In this document: positions 40,701 to 53,789 of the stretch, piece after piece
How the letters are laid out: the number at the start of each line of letters is the position of its first letter
Position numbering within the stretch: the stretch's first letter is position 1
NCBI GenBank assembly: GCA_037954325.1
Contig: JBBMNZ010000047.1
Span: 630,501 to 694,500 of the forward strand
Direction of reading: 5' to 3'
DNA: 64,000 nucleotides
Source: Fistularia commersonii
Lineage: Eukaryota; Chordata; Actinopteri; Syngnathiformes; Fistulariidae
Notes under the pieces: model-generated
Database searches by the model: none
What the model saw: the letters and a program-made list of their open reading frames with translations, nothing else
What the model was told of the DNA's origin: nothing
Made by a program: the position numbers and the translations under genes

Positions 40701-41840
40701 TAAGCACTTTTTGATCGAATGGAAATATCTTTTGAACTTGTCGCTGGATTATACTGAATTTGACATATTTTGTGCAGAATCTTGTCCTAAACAACATTTT
40801 TCAACAGCAGGAACCAGCTTGATGAAATTCAAAACTTATTTCCAATACTAATCAAAAACTCTTCAACTTGGTGAGATAAGCAATTTTTGAACGAATGGCT
40901 ATATTTTTTGAACCTGTGATGGGATTTCACTTAATTTGATATATAATGTGCAAAATCTTGTCCTAAAAAACATATTTCAACAGCAGAAACCAGCTTGATG
41001 AAATTCATTAGTTATTTCCACCCCGAATCAAAAACGCTTCAACTCGGTGAGATAAGCACTTTTTGATCGAATGGCTATATCTTTTGAACTTGTCGCTGGA
41101 TTATACTGAATTTGACATATTTTGTGCAGAATCTTGTCCTAAACAACATATTTCAACAGCGGGAACCAGCTTGATGAAATTCATTAGTTATTTCCACTCC
41201 TAATCAGAAACGTCTCAACTCGGTGAGATAAGCACTTTTTTCTAGAATGGCTATATCTTTTGATCTTATCGCTGGATTACACTTAATTTGACATGTGTTT
41301 TGCAGAATCATGTCCTAAACAACATATTTCAACAGCAGAAACCAGCTTGACGAAATCCATCCTATATTTCCACTCCTATTCAAAAACGCTTCAACCCGAT
41401 AAGATAAGCAGTTTTTGAACGAATGGCTATATCTTTTGAACCTTTGATGTGATTACACTAAATTTGACATATATTGTGCAGAATCATATCCTAAAAAACA
41501 TATTTCAACAGCAGAAACCAGCTTGATGAAATTCATTGGTTATTTCCACTCCGAATCAAAAACGCCTCAACTCGGTGAGATAAGTTCTTTTGGAACCACT
41601 GGGGATTTCTTTTGAACCTATGAAGGGATTACACTGAATTGGACATATATTGTGCAGAATCATGTTCTAAACAACATATTTCAACAGCAGAAACCAGCTT
41701 GATGAAATTCATTAGCTTTTTCAACTCCTAATCAAAAACGCTTCAACTCGGTGAGATAAGCACTTTTTGAAGGAATGGCTATATCCTTTGAACCTGTAAT
41801 GGGATCACACTGACTTTGACATATAATGTGCAGAATCATG
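31781..41840 (+). repeat. Mixed segment between higher-order domains
   Basis: About 57 monomers of all main classes without one dominant long repeat. The first part (31,781-32,520) continues the variants of the preceding domain. Pairs of monomers with GAATCCAAAAACGC recur near 35,225, 36,457, 38,391 and 40,147. A three-monomer module with GAGTTAAG, GACATAAGTAC and following classes appears at about 32,770-33,120 and returns several times after 43 kb. Monomers near 33,960-34,450 carry more private substitutions than their neighbours. I see no non-satellite sequence. Confidence 0.75.
33960..34450 (+). repeat. Diverged monomer island
   Basis: Roughly three monomers with unusually many private changes: GCATTTTTGGATCCTATGG, CTTTCAAACTTGTAGC, CAGGAGAAACCAGCTAAATG, TTTCCAACTCGAATC, GATTGGGTTTCACTG and AAAAGTCAGAAACC. 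Most monomers within 5 kb on either side share long strings with other copies; these do not. They may be an older remnant that escaped homogenisation. Confidence 0.6.
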
Positions 41841-44800
41841 TCCTAAACAACATATTTCAACAGTAGAAATCTACTTGATGAAATTCATTAGTTATTGCCA
41901 CTCCTAATCAAAATTGCTTCAACTCGGTGAGATAAGCACTTTTTGCACGAATGGCTATATCTTTTGATCTTGTCGCTGGATTACACTGAATTTGACATGT
42001 GTTCTGCAGAATCATGTCCTAAACAACATATTTCAACAGCAGAAACCAGCTTGATTAAATCCATTAGTTATTTCCACTCTCAATCAAAAATGCTTCACCC
42101 CGATAAGATAAGCAGTTTTTGAACGAATGGCTATGTCTTTTGAACCTGTAATTTGATTACACTAAATTTGACATATATTGTGCAGAATCATATCCTAAAA
42201 AACATATTTCAAGAGCAGAAACCAGCTTGATGAAATTCATTGATTATTTCTAATCCGAATCCAAAAACGCATCAACTCGGAGAGATAAGTACTTTTTGAA
42301 CGAATGGCGATATCTTTTGAACCTATGAAGAGATTACACTGAATTTGACATATATTGTGCAGAATCATGTCCTAAACAACAAATTTCAACAGCAGAAACC
42401 AGCTTGATGAAATTCATTAGTTATATCCACTCCTAATCAAAAACGCTTCAACTCGGTCTCATAAGCATGTTTTGAACGAATGGCTATATCCTTTGAACCT
42501 GTGATGGGCTCACAAGAATTTGACATATATTGTGCAGAATCATGTCCTTAACAACATATTTCAACAGCAGAAACTAGCTTGATGAAATTCAATAGTTATT
42601 TTCGCTCCTAATCAAAACCTCTTCAACTTGGTATATAAGCAATTTTTGAACGAATGGCTATATCTTTTGAACATGTGATGGGATTTCACTGAATTTGACA
42701 TATATTGTGCAGATTCTTGTCCTAAACAACATATTTCAACAGCAGAAACCAGCTTGATGAAATTCATTAGTTATTTCCACTCCGAACCAAAAACGCTTCA
42801 ACTCTGTGAGATAAGCACTTTTTGATCGAATGGCTATATCTTTTGAACTTGTCGCTGGATTATACTGAATTTGACATATTTTGTGCAGAATCTTGTCCTA
42901 AACAACATATTTCAACAGCGGGAACCAGCTTGATGAAATTCATTAGTTATATCCACTCCTAATCAGAAACACTTTAACTCGGTCTCAGGAGCACATTTTG
43001 AAAGAATGTCTATATCCTTTGAACCTGTAATGGGCTCACAAGAATTTGACATATATTGTGCAGAATCATGTCCTAAACAACATATTTCAACAGCAGAAAC
43101 CAGTTTGATGAAATTCATTAGTTATTTTTACTCCGAATCAAAAACGCTTCAACTCGGTGAGATAAGCACTTTTTGATTGAATAGCTATATCTTTTGAACT
43201 TGTAGCTGGATTACACTAAATTTTTTCATGTGTTTTGCAGAATCATGTCCTTAACAACATATTTCAACAGCAGAAACCAGCTTGACGTAATTCATTGGTT
43301 ATTTCCAATACTAATCAAAAACTCTTCAACTTGGTGACATAAGTACGTTTTGGACGAATGGCTATATCCTTTGAACCTGTAATGGGATTTCACTAAATTT
43401 GACATATATTGTGCAGAATCATGTCCCAAACAACATATTTCAACAGCAGAAACCAGCTTGATGAAATTCAAAAGTTATTTCCACTCCTAATCAAAAATGC
43501 TACAACCCGGTGAGATAAGTACTTTTTGAACGAATGGCTATATCTTTTGAACTTGTGAAGGGATTACACTTAATTTGACATATATTGTCCAGAATCATGT
43601 CCTAAACAACAAATTTCAAGAGCAGAAACCAGCTTGATGAAATTCATTAGTTATTTCCAATACTAATCAAAAACTCTTAAACTTGGTGAGAAAAGCAATT
43701 TTTGAACGAATGAATATATTTTTTGAACCTGTGATGTGATTTCACTGAATTTGATAATATATTGTGCAGAATCTTGTCCTAAACAACATATTTCAACAGC
43801 AGAAACCTGCTTGATGAAATTCATTAGCTATTTCCACTCCGAATCAAAAACGCTTGAACTCGGTGAGATAAGTACTTTTTGATCGAATGGCGATATCTTT
43901 TTAAGCTATGAAGGGATTACACTGAATTTGACATATATTGTGCAGTATCATGTCATGAACAACATAATTCAACAGCAAAAACCAGCGTGATGAAATTCAA
44001 AAGTTATTTACACTCCTAATCAAAAACGCTTCAACTCGGTGAGATAAGTACTTTTTGAAGGAATGGCTATATCTTTTGAACTTGTGAAGGGATTACACTG
44101 AATTTGACATATATTGTGCAGAATCATGTCCTAAACAACATATTTCAACAGCAGAAACCAGCTTGATGAAATTCAAAAGTTATTTCCACTCCTAATCAAA
44201 AATGCTTCAACTCGATGAGATAAGTCCTTTTTGAACGAATGGCTATATCCTTTGAACCTGTAATGGGATCACACTGACTTTGACATATATTGTGCAGAAA
44301 CAAATCTTAAACAACATATTTCAACAGCAGAAACCAGCTTGATGAAATTCATTAGTTATTTCCACACCTAATCAAAATTGCTTCAACTCGGTGAGATAAG
44401 TACTTTTTGCACGAATGGCTATATCTTTTGATATTGTCGCTGGATTACACTGAATTTGACATGTGTTGTGAAGAATCTTGTCCTAAACAACATATTTCAA
44501 CAGCAGAAACCAGCTGGATTAAATCCATTAGTTATTTCCACTCCTAATCAAAAACGCTTCAACCCGATAAGATAAGCAGTTTTTGGACGAATGGCTTTAT
44601 CTTTTGAACCTGTGATATGATTACAGTAAATTTGACATATATCGTGCAGAATCATATCCTAAAAAACATATTTCAACAGCAGAAACCAGTTTGATGAAAT
44701 TCATTAGTTATTTTCACTCCGGATCAAAAACGCTTCAACTCGGTGAGATAAGCACTTTTTGATCGAAAAGCTATATCTATTGAACTTGTAGCTGGATTAC

Positions 44801-46590
44801 ACTGAATTTGACATGTATTGTGCAGAATCATGTCCTAAACAACATATTTCAACAGCAGTAACCAGCTTGATGATATCCATCAGTTATTTCCACTCCTAAT
44901 CAAAAACGCTTCAACCTGATAAGATAAGCAGTTTTTGAACGAATGGCTATATCTTTTGATCCTGTGATGTGATTACACTAAATTTGACATATATTGTGCA
45001 GAATCATATCCTAAAAAACATATTTCAACAGCAGAAACCAGCTTGATGAAATTCATTGGTTATTTCCACTCCGAATCAAAAACGCCTCAACTCGGTGAGA
45101 TAAGATGTTATGGAACGACTGGCAATATCTTTTGAACCTATGAAGGGATTACACTGAATTTGACATATATTGTGCAGAAAAATGTTCTAAACAACATATT
45201 TCAACAGCAGAAACCACCTTGATGAAATTCAAAAGTTATTTCCACTCCTAATCAAAAACGCTTCAACTCGGTGAGATAAGCACTTTTTGAAAAAATGGCT
45301 ATATCTTTTGAACTTGTGAAAGGATTACACTGAATTTGACATATATTGTCTAGAATCATGTCCTAAACAACAAATTTCAACAGCAGAAACCAGCTTGATG
45401 AAATTCATTAGTTATTTCCAATACGAATCAAAAACGCTTCAACTTGGTGAGATAAGCACTTTTCGAACGAATGGCTATATCTTTTGAACTTGTGAAGGGA
45501 TTACACTGAATTTGACATATATTGTGCAGAATTATGTCCTAAACAACATATTTCAACAGTAGAAATCTACTTGATGAAATTCATTAGTTATTGCCACTCC
45601 TAATCAAAATTGCTTCAACTCGGTGAGATAAGCACTTTTTGCACGAACGGCTATATCTTTTGATCTTGTCGCTGGATTACACTGAATTTGACAGGTGTTG
45701 TGCAAAATCATGTCCTAAACAACATATTTCAACAGCAGAAACCAGCTTGATTAAATCCATTAGTTATTTCCACTCCTAATCAAAAACGCTTCAACCCGAT
45801 AAGATAAGCAGTATTTGAACGAATGGCTATATCTTTTGAACCTGTGATGTGATTACACTGAATTTGACATATATTGTGCAGAATCATATCCTAAAAAACA
45901 TATTTCAACAGCAGAAACCAGCTTGATGAAATTCATTGATTATTTCCACTCCGAATCCAAAAACGCTTCAACTCGGTGATATAAGTACTTTTTGAACGAA
46001 TGGCGATATCTTTTGAACCTATGAAGGGATTATACTGAATTTGACATATATTGTGCAGAATCATGTCCTAAACAACATATTTCAACAGCAGAAACCAGCG
46101 TGATGAAATTCAAAAGTTATTTACACTCCTAATCAAAAATGCTTGAACTCGGTGAGATAAGTACTTTTTGAACGAATGGCGATATCTTTTTAACGTATGA
46201 AGGGATTAAACTGAATTTGACATATATTGTGCAGAATCATGTCCTAAACAACATATTTCAACAGCAAAAACCAGCGTGATGAAATTCAAAAGTTATTTCC
46301 ACTCCGATTCAAAAATGCTTCAACTCGGTGAGATAAGCAGTTTTTGATCGAATGGCAATATCTTTTGAACTTGTCGCTGGATTATACTGAATTTGACATA
46401 TTTTGTGCAGAATCATGTCCTAAACAACATATTTCAACAGCAGGAACCAGCTTGATGAAATTCATTAGCTATTTGCACTCCTAATCAAAAACGCTTCAAC
46501 TCAGTCTCATAAGCACGTTTTGAACGAATGGCTATATCCTTTCAACCTGTAATGGGCTCACACGAATTTGACATGTATTGTGCAGAATCA
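41841..46590 (+). repeat. Long variant series, first copy (partner 53,790-58,010)
   Basis: A series of about 27 monomers whose private variants recur in the same order 11-12 kb downstream. Markers: GTGTTCTGCAG (42,001 and 53,953), CTTCAACTTGG after AAAACCT (42,621 and 54,925), AAAGAATGTCTATATCC (43,001 and 55,306), CAAATCTTAAACAAC (44,301 and 56,076), GCACGAACGG (45,641 and 57,240) and AAGCACGTTTTG (46,511 and 57,933). Lags step 11,952, 12,304, 12,305, 11,775, 11,599, 11,422. The steps are multiples of 176 within 1 bp, so copies differ by whole monomers gained or lost. Confidence 0.85.
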
Positions 46591-46720
46591 TGTCCTAAAC
46601 AACATATTTCAACAGCAGAAACCAGCTTGATGAAATTCATTAGTTATTTCCACTCCTAATCAGAAACGTCTCAACTCGGTGAGTTAAGCACTTTTTGAAC
46701 GAATGGCTATATCTTTTGTA

Positions 46721-46745
46721 CTTTTGATGGATATGACATATATTG
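46721..46745 (+). repeat. Monomer with 11-bp deletion, shared with 63,080
   Basis: CTTTTGATGG is followed directly by ATATGACATA, whereas the intact form at 61,311-61,340 has GATATCTCTGA in between. The same deletion occurs near 63,070-63,085, in a monomer that otherwise matches this one closely (GAGTTAAG class). The two copies, about 16.3 kb apart, must share an ancestor that already carried the deletion. Confidence 0.85.
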
Positions 46746-47280
46746 TGCAGAATCATGTCCTAAACAACATATTTCAACAGCAGAAACATGCTTGATGAAA
46801 TTCATTAGTTATTTCCACTCCGAATCAAAAACGCTTCAACTCGGTGAGATAAGTACTTTTTTGACGAATGGCTATATCTTTTTATCTTATCGCTGGATTA
46901 TACTGAATTTGACATGTGTTTTGCAGAATCATGTCCTAAACAACATATTTCAACAGCAGAAACCAGCTTGACGAAATCCATCAGTTATTTCCACTCCTAA
47001 TCAAAAACGCTTCAACCCGATAAGATAAGCATTTTTTGAACGAATGGCTATATCTTTTGAACCTGTGATGTGATTACACTAAATTTGACATATATTGTGC
47101 AGAATCATATCCTAAAAAACATATTTCAACAGCAGAAACCAGCTTGATGAAATTCATTGGTTATTTCCACTCCGAATCAAAAACGCCTCACCTCGGTGAG
47201 ATAAGTTCTTTTGGAACGACTGGCGATATCTTTTGAACATATGAAGGGATTACACTGAATTTGACATATATTGTGCAGAA

Positions 47281-49038
47281 AGATGTTCAAAACAACATAT
47301 TTCAACAGCAGAAACCAGCTTGATGAAATTCAAAAGTTATTTCCACTCCTAATAGAAAAACTTCAACTCGGTGAGATAAGTACTTTTTGAACAAATGGCT
47401 ATATCTTTTGAACTTGTGAAGGGATTACACTGAATTTTACATATATTGTGCAGAATCATGTCCTAAAAGACATATTTCAACAGCAGAAACCAGCTTGTAG
47501 AAATTCATTAGTTATTTCCACTCCTAATCAAGTACGCTTCAACTCGGTGAGATAAGTTCTTTTGGAACGACTGGCGATATCTTTTGAACCTATGAAGGGA
47601 TTACACTGAATTTGACATATATTGTGCAGAAACATGTTCTAAACAACATATTTCAACAGCAGAAACCAGCTTGATGAAATTCAAAAGTTATTTCCACTCC
47701 TAATCAAAAACGCTTCAAGTCGGTGAGATAAGCATTAGTTGCACGAATGGCTATATCTTTTGATCTTGTCTCTGGATTACACTGAATTTTAAATATTTTC
47801 TGCAGAATCATGTCCTAAACAATATATTTCAACAGCATAAACCAGCTTGATGAAATTCATTAGTTATTTCTACTCCGAATAAAAAACGCTTCAACTTCGT
47901 GAGATAAGCACTTTTTGATCGAATGGAAATATCTTTTGAACTTGTCGCTGGATTATACTGAATTTGACATATTTTGTGCAGAATCTTGTCCTAAACAACA
48001 TTTTTCAACAGCAGGAACCAGCTTGATGAAATTCATTAGTTATTTGCACTCCTAATCAAAAACGCTTCAACTCGGTGAGATAAGTCCTTTTTGAACGGAT
48101 GGCTATATCCTTTGAACCTGTAATGGGCTCACAAGAATTTGACATATATTGTGCAGAATCATGTCCTAAACAACATATTTCAACAGCAGAAACCAGCGTG
48201 ATGAAATTCAAAAGTCATTTCCAATACTAATCAAAAACTCCTCAACTTGGTGAGATAAGCAATTTTTGAACGAATGGCTATATTTTTTAAACCTGTGATG
48301 GGATTTCACTGAATTTGACATATATTGTGCAAAATCTTGTCCTAAACAACATATTTCAACGGCAGAAACCAGCTTGATGAAATTCATTAGTTATTTCCAC
48401 TCCGAATCAAAAACGCTTCAACTCGGTGAGATAAGCACTTTTTGATCGAATGGCTATATCTTTTGAACTTGTCGCTGGATAATACTGAATTTGACATATT
48501 TTGTGCAGAATCTTGTCCTAAACAACATATTTCAACAGCGGGAACCAGCTTGATGAAATTCATTAGTTATTTCCACTCCTAATCAGAAACATCTCAACTC
48601 GGTGAGATAAGCACTTTTTTCACGTATGGCTATATCTTTTGATCTTATCGCTGGATTACACTTAATTTGACATGTGTTTTGCAGAATCATGTCCTAAACA
48701 ACATATCACAACAGCAGAAACCAGCTTGACGAAATCCATCCTATATTTCCACTCCTAATCAAAAACGCATCAACCCGATAAGATAAGCAGTTTTTGAACG
48801 AATGGCTATATCTTTTGAACCTTTGATGTGATTACACTAAATTTGACATATATTGTGCAGAATCATATCCTAAAAAACATATTTCAACAGCAGAAACCAG
48901 CTTGATGAAATTCATTAGTTTTTTCCACTCCTAATGAAAAACGCTTCAACTCGGTGAGATAAGCACTTTTTGAACGAATGGCTATATTTTTTGAACTTGT
49001 GAAGGGATTACACTGAATTTGACATATATTGTGCAGAA
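47281..49038 (+). repeat. Ten-monomer higher-order repeat, copy 1
   Basis: The unit starts at AGATGTTCAAAACAAC (47,281 and again at 49,039; 1,758 bp, 10 monomers less 2 bp). By variable block its ten monomers are: GTACT with AACAAATGG; GTTCTTTTGGAACGACTGG; GCATTAGTTGCACG; GATCG with GGAAAT; GTCC with AACGGATGG; GCAATT; GATCG with GGCTAT; TTCACGTATGG; GCAGTT after CCGATAAG; GCACT with TATTTTTTG. Differences from copy 2 are few, such as AATAGAAAAACTTC here against AATAGAAAACGCTTC. Confidence 0.9.
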
Positions 49039-50797
49039 AGATGTTCAAAACAACATATTTCAACAGCAGAAACCAGCTTGATGAAATTCAAAAGTTATTT
49101 CCACTCCTAATAGAAAACGCTTCAACTCGGTGAGATAAGTACTTTTTGAACAAATGGCTATATCTTTTGAACTTGTGAAGGGATTACACTGAATTTTACA
49201 TATATTGTGCAGAATCATGTCCTAAAAGACATATTTCAACAGCAGAAACCAGCTTGTAGAAATTCATTAGTTATTTCCACTCCTAATCAAATACGCTTCA
49301 ACTCGGTGAGATAAGTTCTTTTGGAACGACTGGCGATATCTTTTGAACCTATGAAGGGATTACACTGAATTTGACATATATTGTGCAGAAACATGTTCTA
49401 AACAACATATTTCAACAGCAGAAACCAGCTTGATGAAATTCAAAAGTTATTTCCACTCCTAATCAAAAACGCTTCAACTCGGTGAGATAAGCATTAGTTG
49501 CACGAATGGTTATATCTTTTGATCTTGTCTCTGGATTACACTGAATTTTAAATATTTTCTGCAGAATCATGTCCTAAACAATATATTTCAACAGCATAAA
49601 CCAGCTTGATGAAATTCATTAGTTATTTCTACTCCGAATAAAAAACGCTTCAACTTCGTGAGATAAGCACTTTTTGATCGAATGGAAATATCTTTTGAAC
49701 TTGTCGCTGGATTATACTGAATTTGACATATTTTGTGCAGAATCTTGTCCTAAACAACATTTTTCAACAGCAGGAACCAGCTTGATGAAATTCATTAGTT
49801 ATTTGCACTCCTAATCAAAAACGCTTCAACTCGGTGAGATAAGTCCTTTTTGAACGGATGGCTATATCCTTTGAACCTGTAATGGGCTCACAAGAATTTG
49901 ACATATATTGTGCAGAATCATGTCCTAAACAACATATTTCAACAGCAGAAACCAGCGTGATGAAATTCAAAAGTCATTTCCAATACTAATCAAAAACTCC
50001 TCAACTTGGTGAGATAAGCAATTTTTGAACGAATGGCTATATTTTTTGAACCTTTGATGGGATTTCACTGAATTTGACATATATTGTGCAAAATCTTGTC
50101 CTAAACAACATATTTCAACAGCAGAAACCAGCTTGATGAAATTCATTAGTTATTTCCACTCCGAATCAAAAACGCTTCAACTCGGTGAGATAAGCACTTT
50201 TTGATCGAATGGCTATATCTTTTGAACTTGTTGCTGGATAATACTGAATTTGACATATTTTGTGCAGAATCTTGTCCTAAACAACATATTTCAACAGCGG
50301 GAACCAGCTCTATGAAATTCATTAGTTATTTCCACTCCTAATCAGAAACGTCTCAACTCGGTGAGATAAGCACTTTTTTCACGTATGGCTATATCTTTTG
50401 ATCTTATCGCTGGATTACACTTAATTTGACATGTGTTTTGCAGAATCATGTCCTAAACAACATATCACAACAGCAGAAACCAGCTTGACGAAATCCATCC
50501 TATATTTCCACTCCTAATCAAAACCGCTTCAACCCGATAAGATAAGCAGTTTTTGAACGAATGGCTATATCTTTTGAACCTTTGATGTGATTACACTAAA
50601 TTTGACATATATTGTGCAGAATCATATCCTAAAAAACATATTTCAACAGCAGAAACCAGCTTGATGAAATTCATTAGTTTTTTCCACTCCTAATCAAAAA
50701 CGCTTCAACTCGGTGAGATAAGCACTTTTTGAACGAATGGCTATATTTTTTGAACTTGTGAAGGGATTGCACTGAATTTGACATATATTGTGCAGAA
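49039..50797 (+). repeat. Ten-monomer higher-order repeat, copy 2
   Basis: Second unit with the same ten monomer classes in the same order. After the first monomer the lag to copy 1 is 1,759 bp, measured at GCATTAG (47,732 and 49,491) and at CGAAATCCATCC (48,730 and 50,489). An extra GTCC-class monomer with CGGTTAGATAAG (near 50,891) sits between this unit and copy 3 and makes the next lag 11 monomers. Confidence 0.9.
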
Positions 50798-50969
50798 TCA
50801 TGTCCTAAACAACATATTTCAACAGCAGAAACCAGCTTGATGCAATTCATCAGTTATTTCCACTCCTAATCAAAAACGCTTCAACTCGGTTAGATAAGTC
50901 CTTTTTGAACGAATGGCTATATCCTTTGAACCTGTAATGGGATCACACTGACTTTGACATATATTGTGC

Positions 50970-53537
50970 AGAATGATATCCTAAACAACATATTTCAACA
51001 GCAGAAACCAGCTTGATGAAATTCAAAAGTTATTTCCACTCCTAATAGAAAACGCTTCAACTCGGTGAGATAAGTACTTTTTGAACAAATGGCTATATCT
51101 TTTGAACTTGTGAAGGGATTACACTGAATTTGACATATATTGTGCAGAATCATGTCCTAAAAGACATATTTCAACAGCAGAAACCAGCTTGTAGAAATTC
51201 ATTAGTTATTTCCACTCCTAATCAAATACGCTTCAACTCGGTGAGATAAGTTCTTTTGGAACGACTGGCGATATCTTTTGAACCTATGAAGGGATTACAC
51301 TGAATTTGACATATATTGTGCAGAAACATGTTCTAAACAACATATTTCAACAGCAGAAACCAGCTTGATGAAATTCAAAAGTTATTTCCACTCCTAATCA
51401 AAAACGCTTCAACTCGGTGAGATAAGCATTAGTTCCACGAATGGTTATATCTTTTGATCTTGTCTCTGGATTACACTGAATTTTAAATATTTTCTGCAGA
51501 ATCATGTCCTAAACAATATATTTCAACAGCATAAACCAGCTTGATGAAATTCATTAGTTATTTCTACTCCGAATAAAAAACGCTTCAACTTTGTGAGATA
51601 AGCACTTTTTGATCGAATGGAAATATCTTTTGAACTTGTCGCTGGATTATACTGAATTTGACATATTTTGTGCAGAATCTTGTCCTAAACAACATTTTTC
51701 AACAGCAGGAACCAGCTTGATGAAATTCATTAGTTATTTGCACTCCTAATCAAAAACGCTTCAACTCGGTGAGATAAGTCCTTTTTGAACGGATGGCTAT
51801 ATCCTTTGAACCTGTAATGGGCTCACAAGAATTTGACATATATTGTGCAGAATCATGTCCTAAACAACATATTTCAACAGCAGAAACCAGCGTGATGAAA
51901 TTCAAAAGTCATTTCCAATACTAATCAAAAACTCCTCAACTTGGTGAGATAAGCAATTTTTGAACGAATGGCTATATTTTTTGAACCTGTGATGGGATTT
52001 CACTGAATTTGACATATATTGTGCAAAATCTTGTCCTAAACAACATATTTCAACAGCAGAAACCAGCTTGATGAAATTCATTAGTTATTTCCACTCCGAA
52101 TCAAAAACGCTTCAACTCGGTGAGATAAGCATTAGTTGCACGAATGGTTATATCTTTTGATCTTGTCTCTGGATTACACTGAATTTTAAATATTTTCTGC
52201 AGAATCATGTCCTAAACAATATATTTCAACAGCATAAACCAGCTTGATGAAATTCATTAGTTATTTCTACTCCGAATAAAAAACGCTTCAAGTTCGTGAG
52301 ATAAGCACTTTTTGATCGAATGGAAATATCTTTTGAACTTGTCGCTGGATTATACTGAATTTGACATATTTTGTGCAGAATCTTGTCCTAAACAACATTT
52401 TTCAACAGCAGGAACCAGCTTGATGAAATTCATTAGTTATTTGCACTCCTAATCAAAAACGCTTCAACTCGGTGAGATAAGTCCTTTTTGAACGGATGGC
52501 TATATCCTTTGAACCTGTAATGGGCTCACAAGAATTTGACATATATTGTGCAGAATCATGTCCTAAACAACATATTTCAACAGCAGAAACCAGCGTGATG
52601 AAATTCAAAAGTCATTTCCAATACTAATAAAAAACTCCTCAACTTGGTGAGATAAGCAATTTTTGAACGAATGGCTATATTTTTTGAACCTGTGATGGGA
52701 TTTCACTGAATTTGACATATATTGTGCAAAATCTTGTCCTAAACAACATATTTCAACAGCAGAAACCAGCTTGATGAAATTCATTAGTTATTTCCACTCC
52801 GAATCAAAAACGCTTCAACTCGGTGAGATAAGCACTTTTTGATCGAATGGCTATATCTTTTGAACTTGTCGCTGGATAATACTGAATTTGACATATTTTG
52901 TGCAGAATCTTGTCCTAAACAACATATTTCAACAGCGGGAACCAGCTTGATGAAATTCATTAGTTATTTCCACTCCTAATCAGAAACGTCTCAACTCGGT
53001 GAGATAAGCACTTTTTTCACGTATGGCTATATCTTTTGATCTTATCGCTGGATTACACTTAATTTGACATGTGTTTTGCAGAATCATGTCCTAAACAACA
53101 TATCACAACAGCAGAAACCAGCTTGACGAAATCCATCCTATATTTCCACTCCTAATCAAAAACGCTTCAACCCGATAAGATAAGCAGTTTTTGAACGAAT
53201 GGCTATATCTTTTGAACCTTTGATGTGATTACACTAAATTTGACATATATTGTGCAGAATCATATCCTAAAAAACATATTTCAACAGCAGAAACCAGCTT
53301 GATGAAATTCATTAGTTTTTTCCACTCCTAATGAAAAACGCTTCAACTCGGTGAGATAAGCACTTTTTGAACGAATGGCTATATTTTTTGAACTTGTGAA
53401 GGGATTACACTGAATTTGACATATATTGTGCAGAATCATGTCCTAAACAACATATTTCAACAGCAGAAACCAGCTTGATGCAATTCATCAGTTATTTCCA
53501 CTCCTAATCAAAAACGCTTCAACTCGGTTAGATAAGT
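50970..53537 (+). repeat. Ten-monomer higher-order repeat, copy 3, with nested four-monomer duplication
   Basis: Third unit at a lag of 1,935 bp from copy 2 (TAGAAAACGC at 49,111; same point at 51,046), 11 monomers less 1. Inside it the four-monomer set GCATTAG, GATCG/GGAAAT, GTCC/AACGG, GCAATT occurs twice in a row, at 51,426 and 52,130, exactly 704 bp (4 x 176) apart. The series then resumes to CGGTTAGATAAG at about 53,529, now 2,638 bp from its copy-2 partner at 50,891. A nested duplication within one unit is direct evidence of ongoing local amplification. Confidence 0.9.
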
Positions 53538-53789
53538 CCTTTTTGAACGAATGGCTATATCCTTTGAACCTGTAATGGGATCACACTGACTTTGACATAT
53601 ATTGTGCAGAATGATATCCTAAACAACATATTTCAACAGCAGAAACCAGCTTGATGAAATTCATTAGTTATTTCCACTCCTAATCAAAAATGCTTCAACT
53701 CGATGAGATAAGCACTTTTTGAACGAATGGCTATATCTTTTGAACTTGTGAAGGGATTACACTGAATTTGACATATATTGTGCAGAATC

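Noticed and set aside
43340..43366. Further CENP-B-box-like candidate GTACGTTTTGGACGAAT
   Set aside because: Only two of the four bases opposite CGGG fit, so it is weaker than the GCACG class and not counted.
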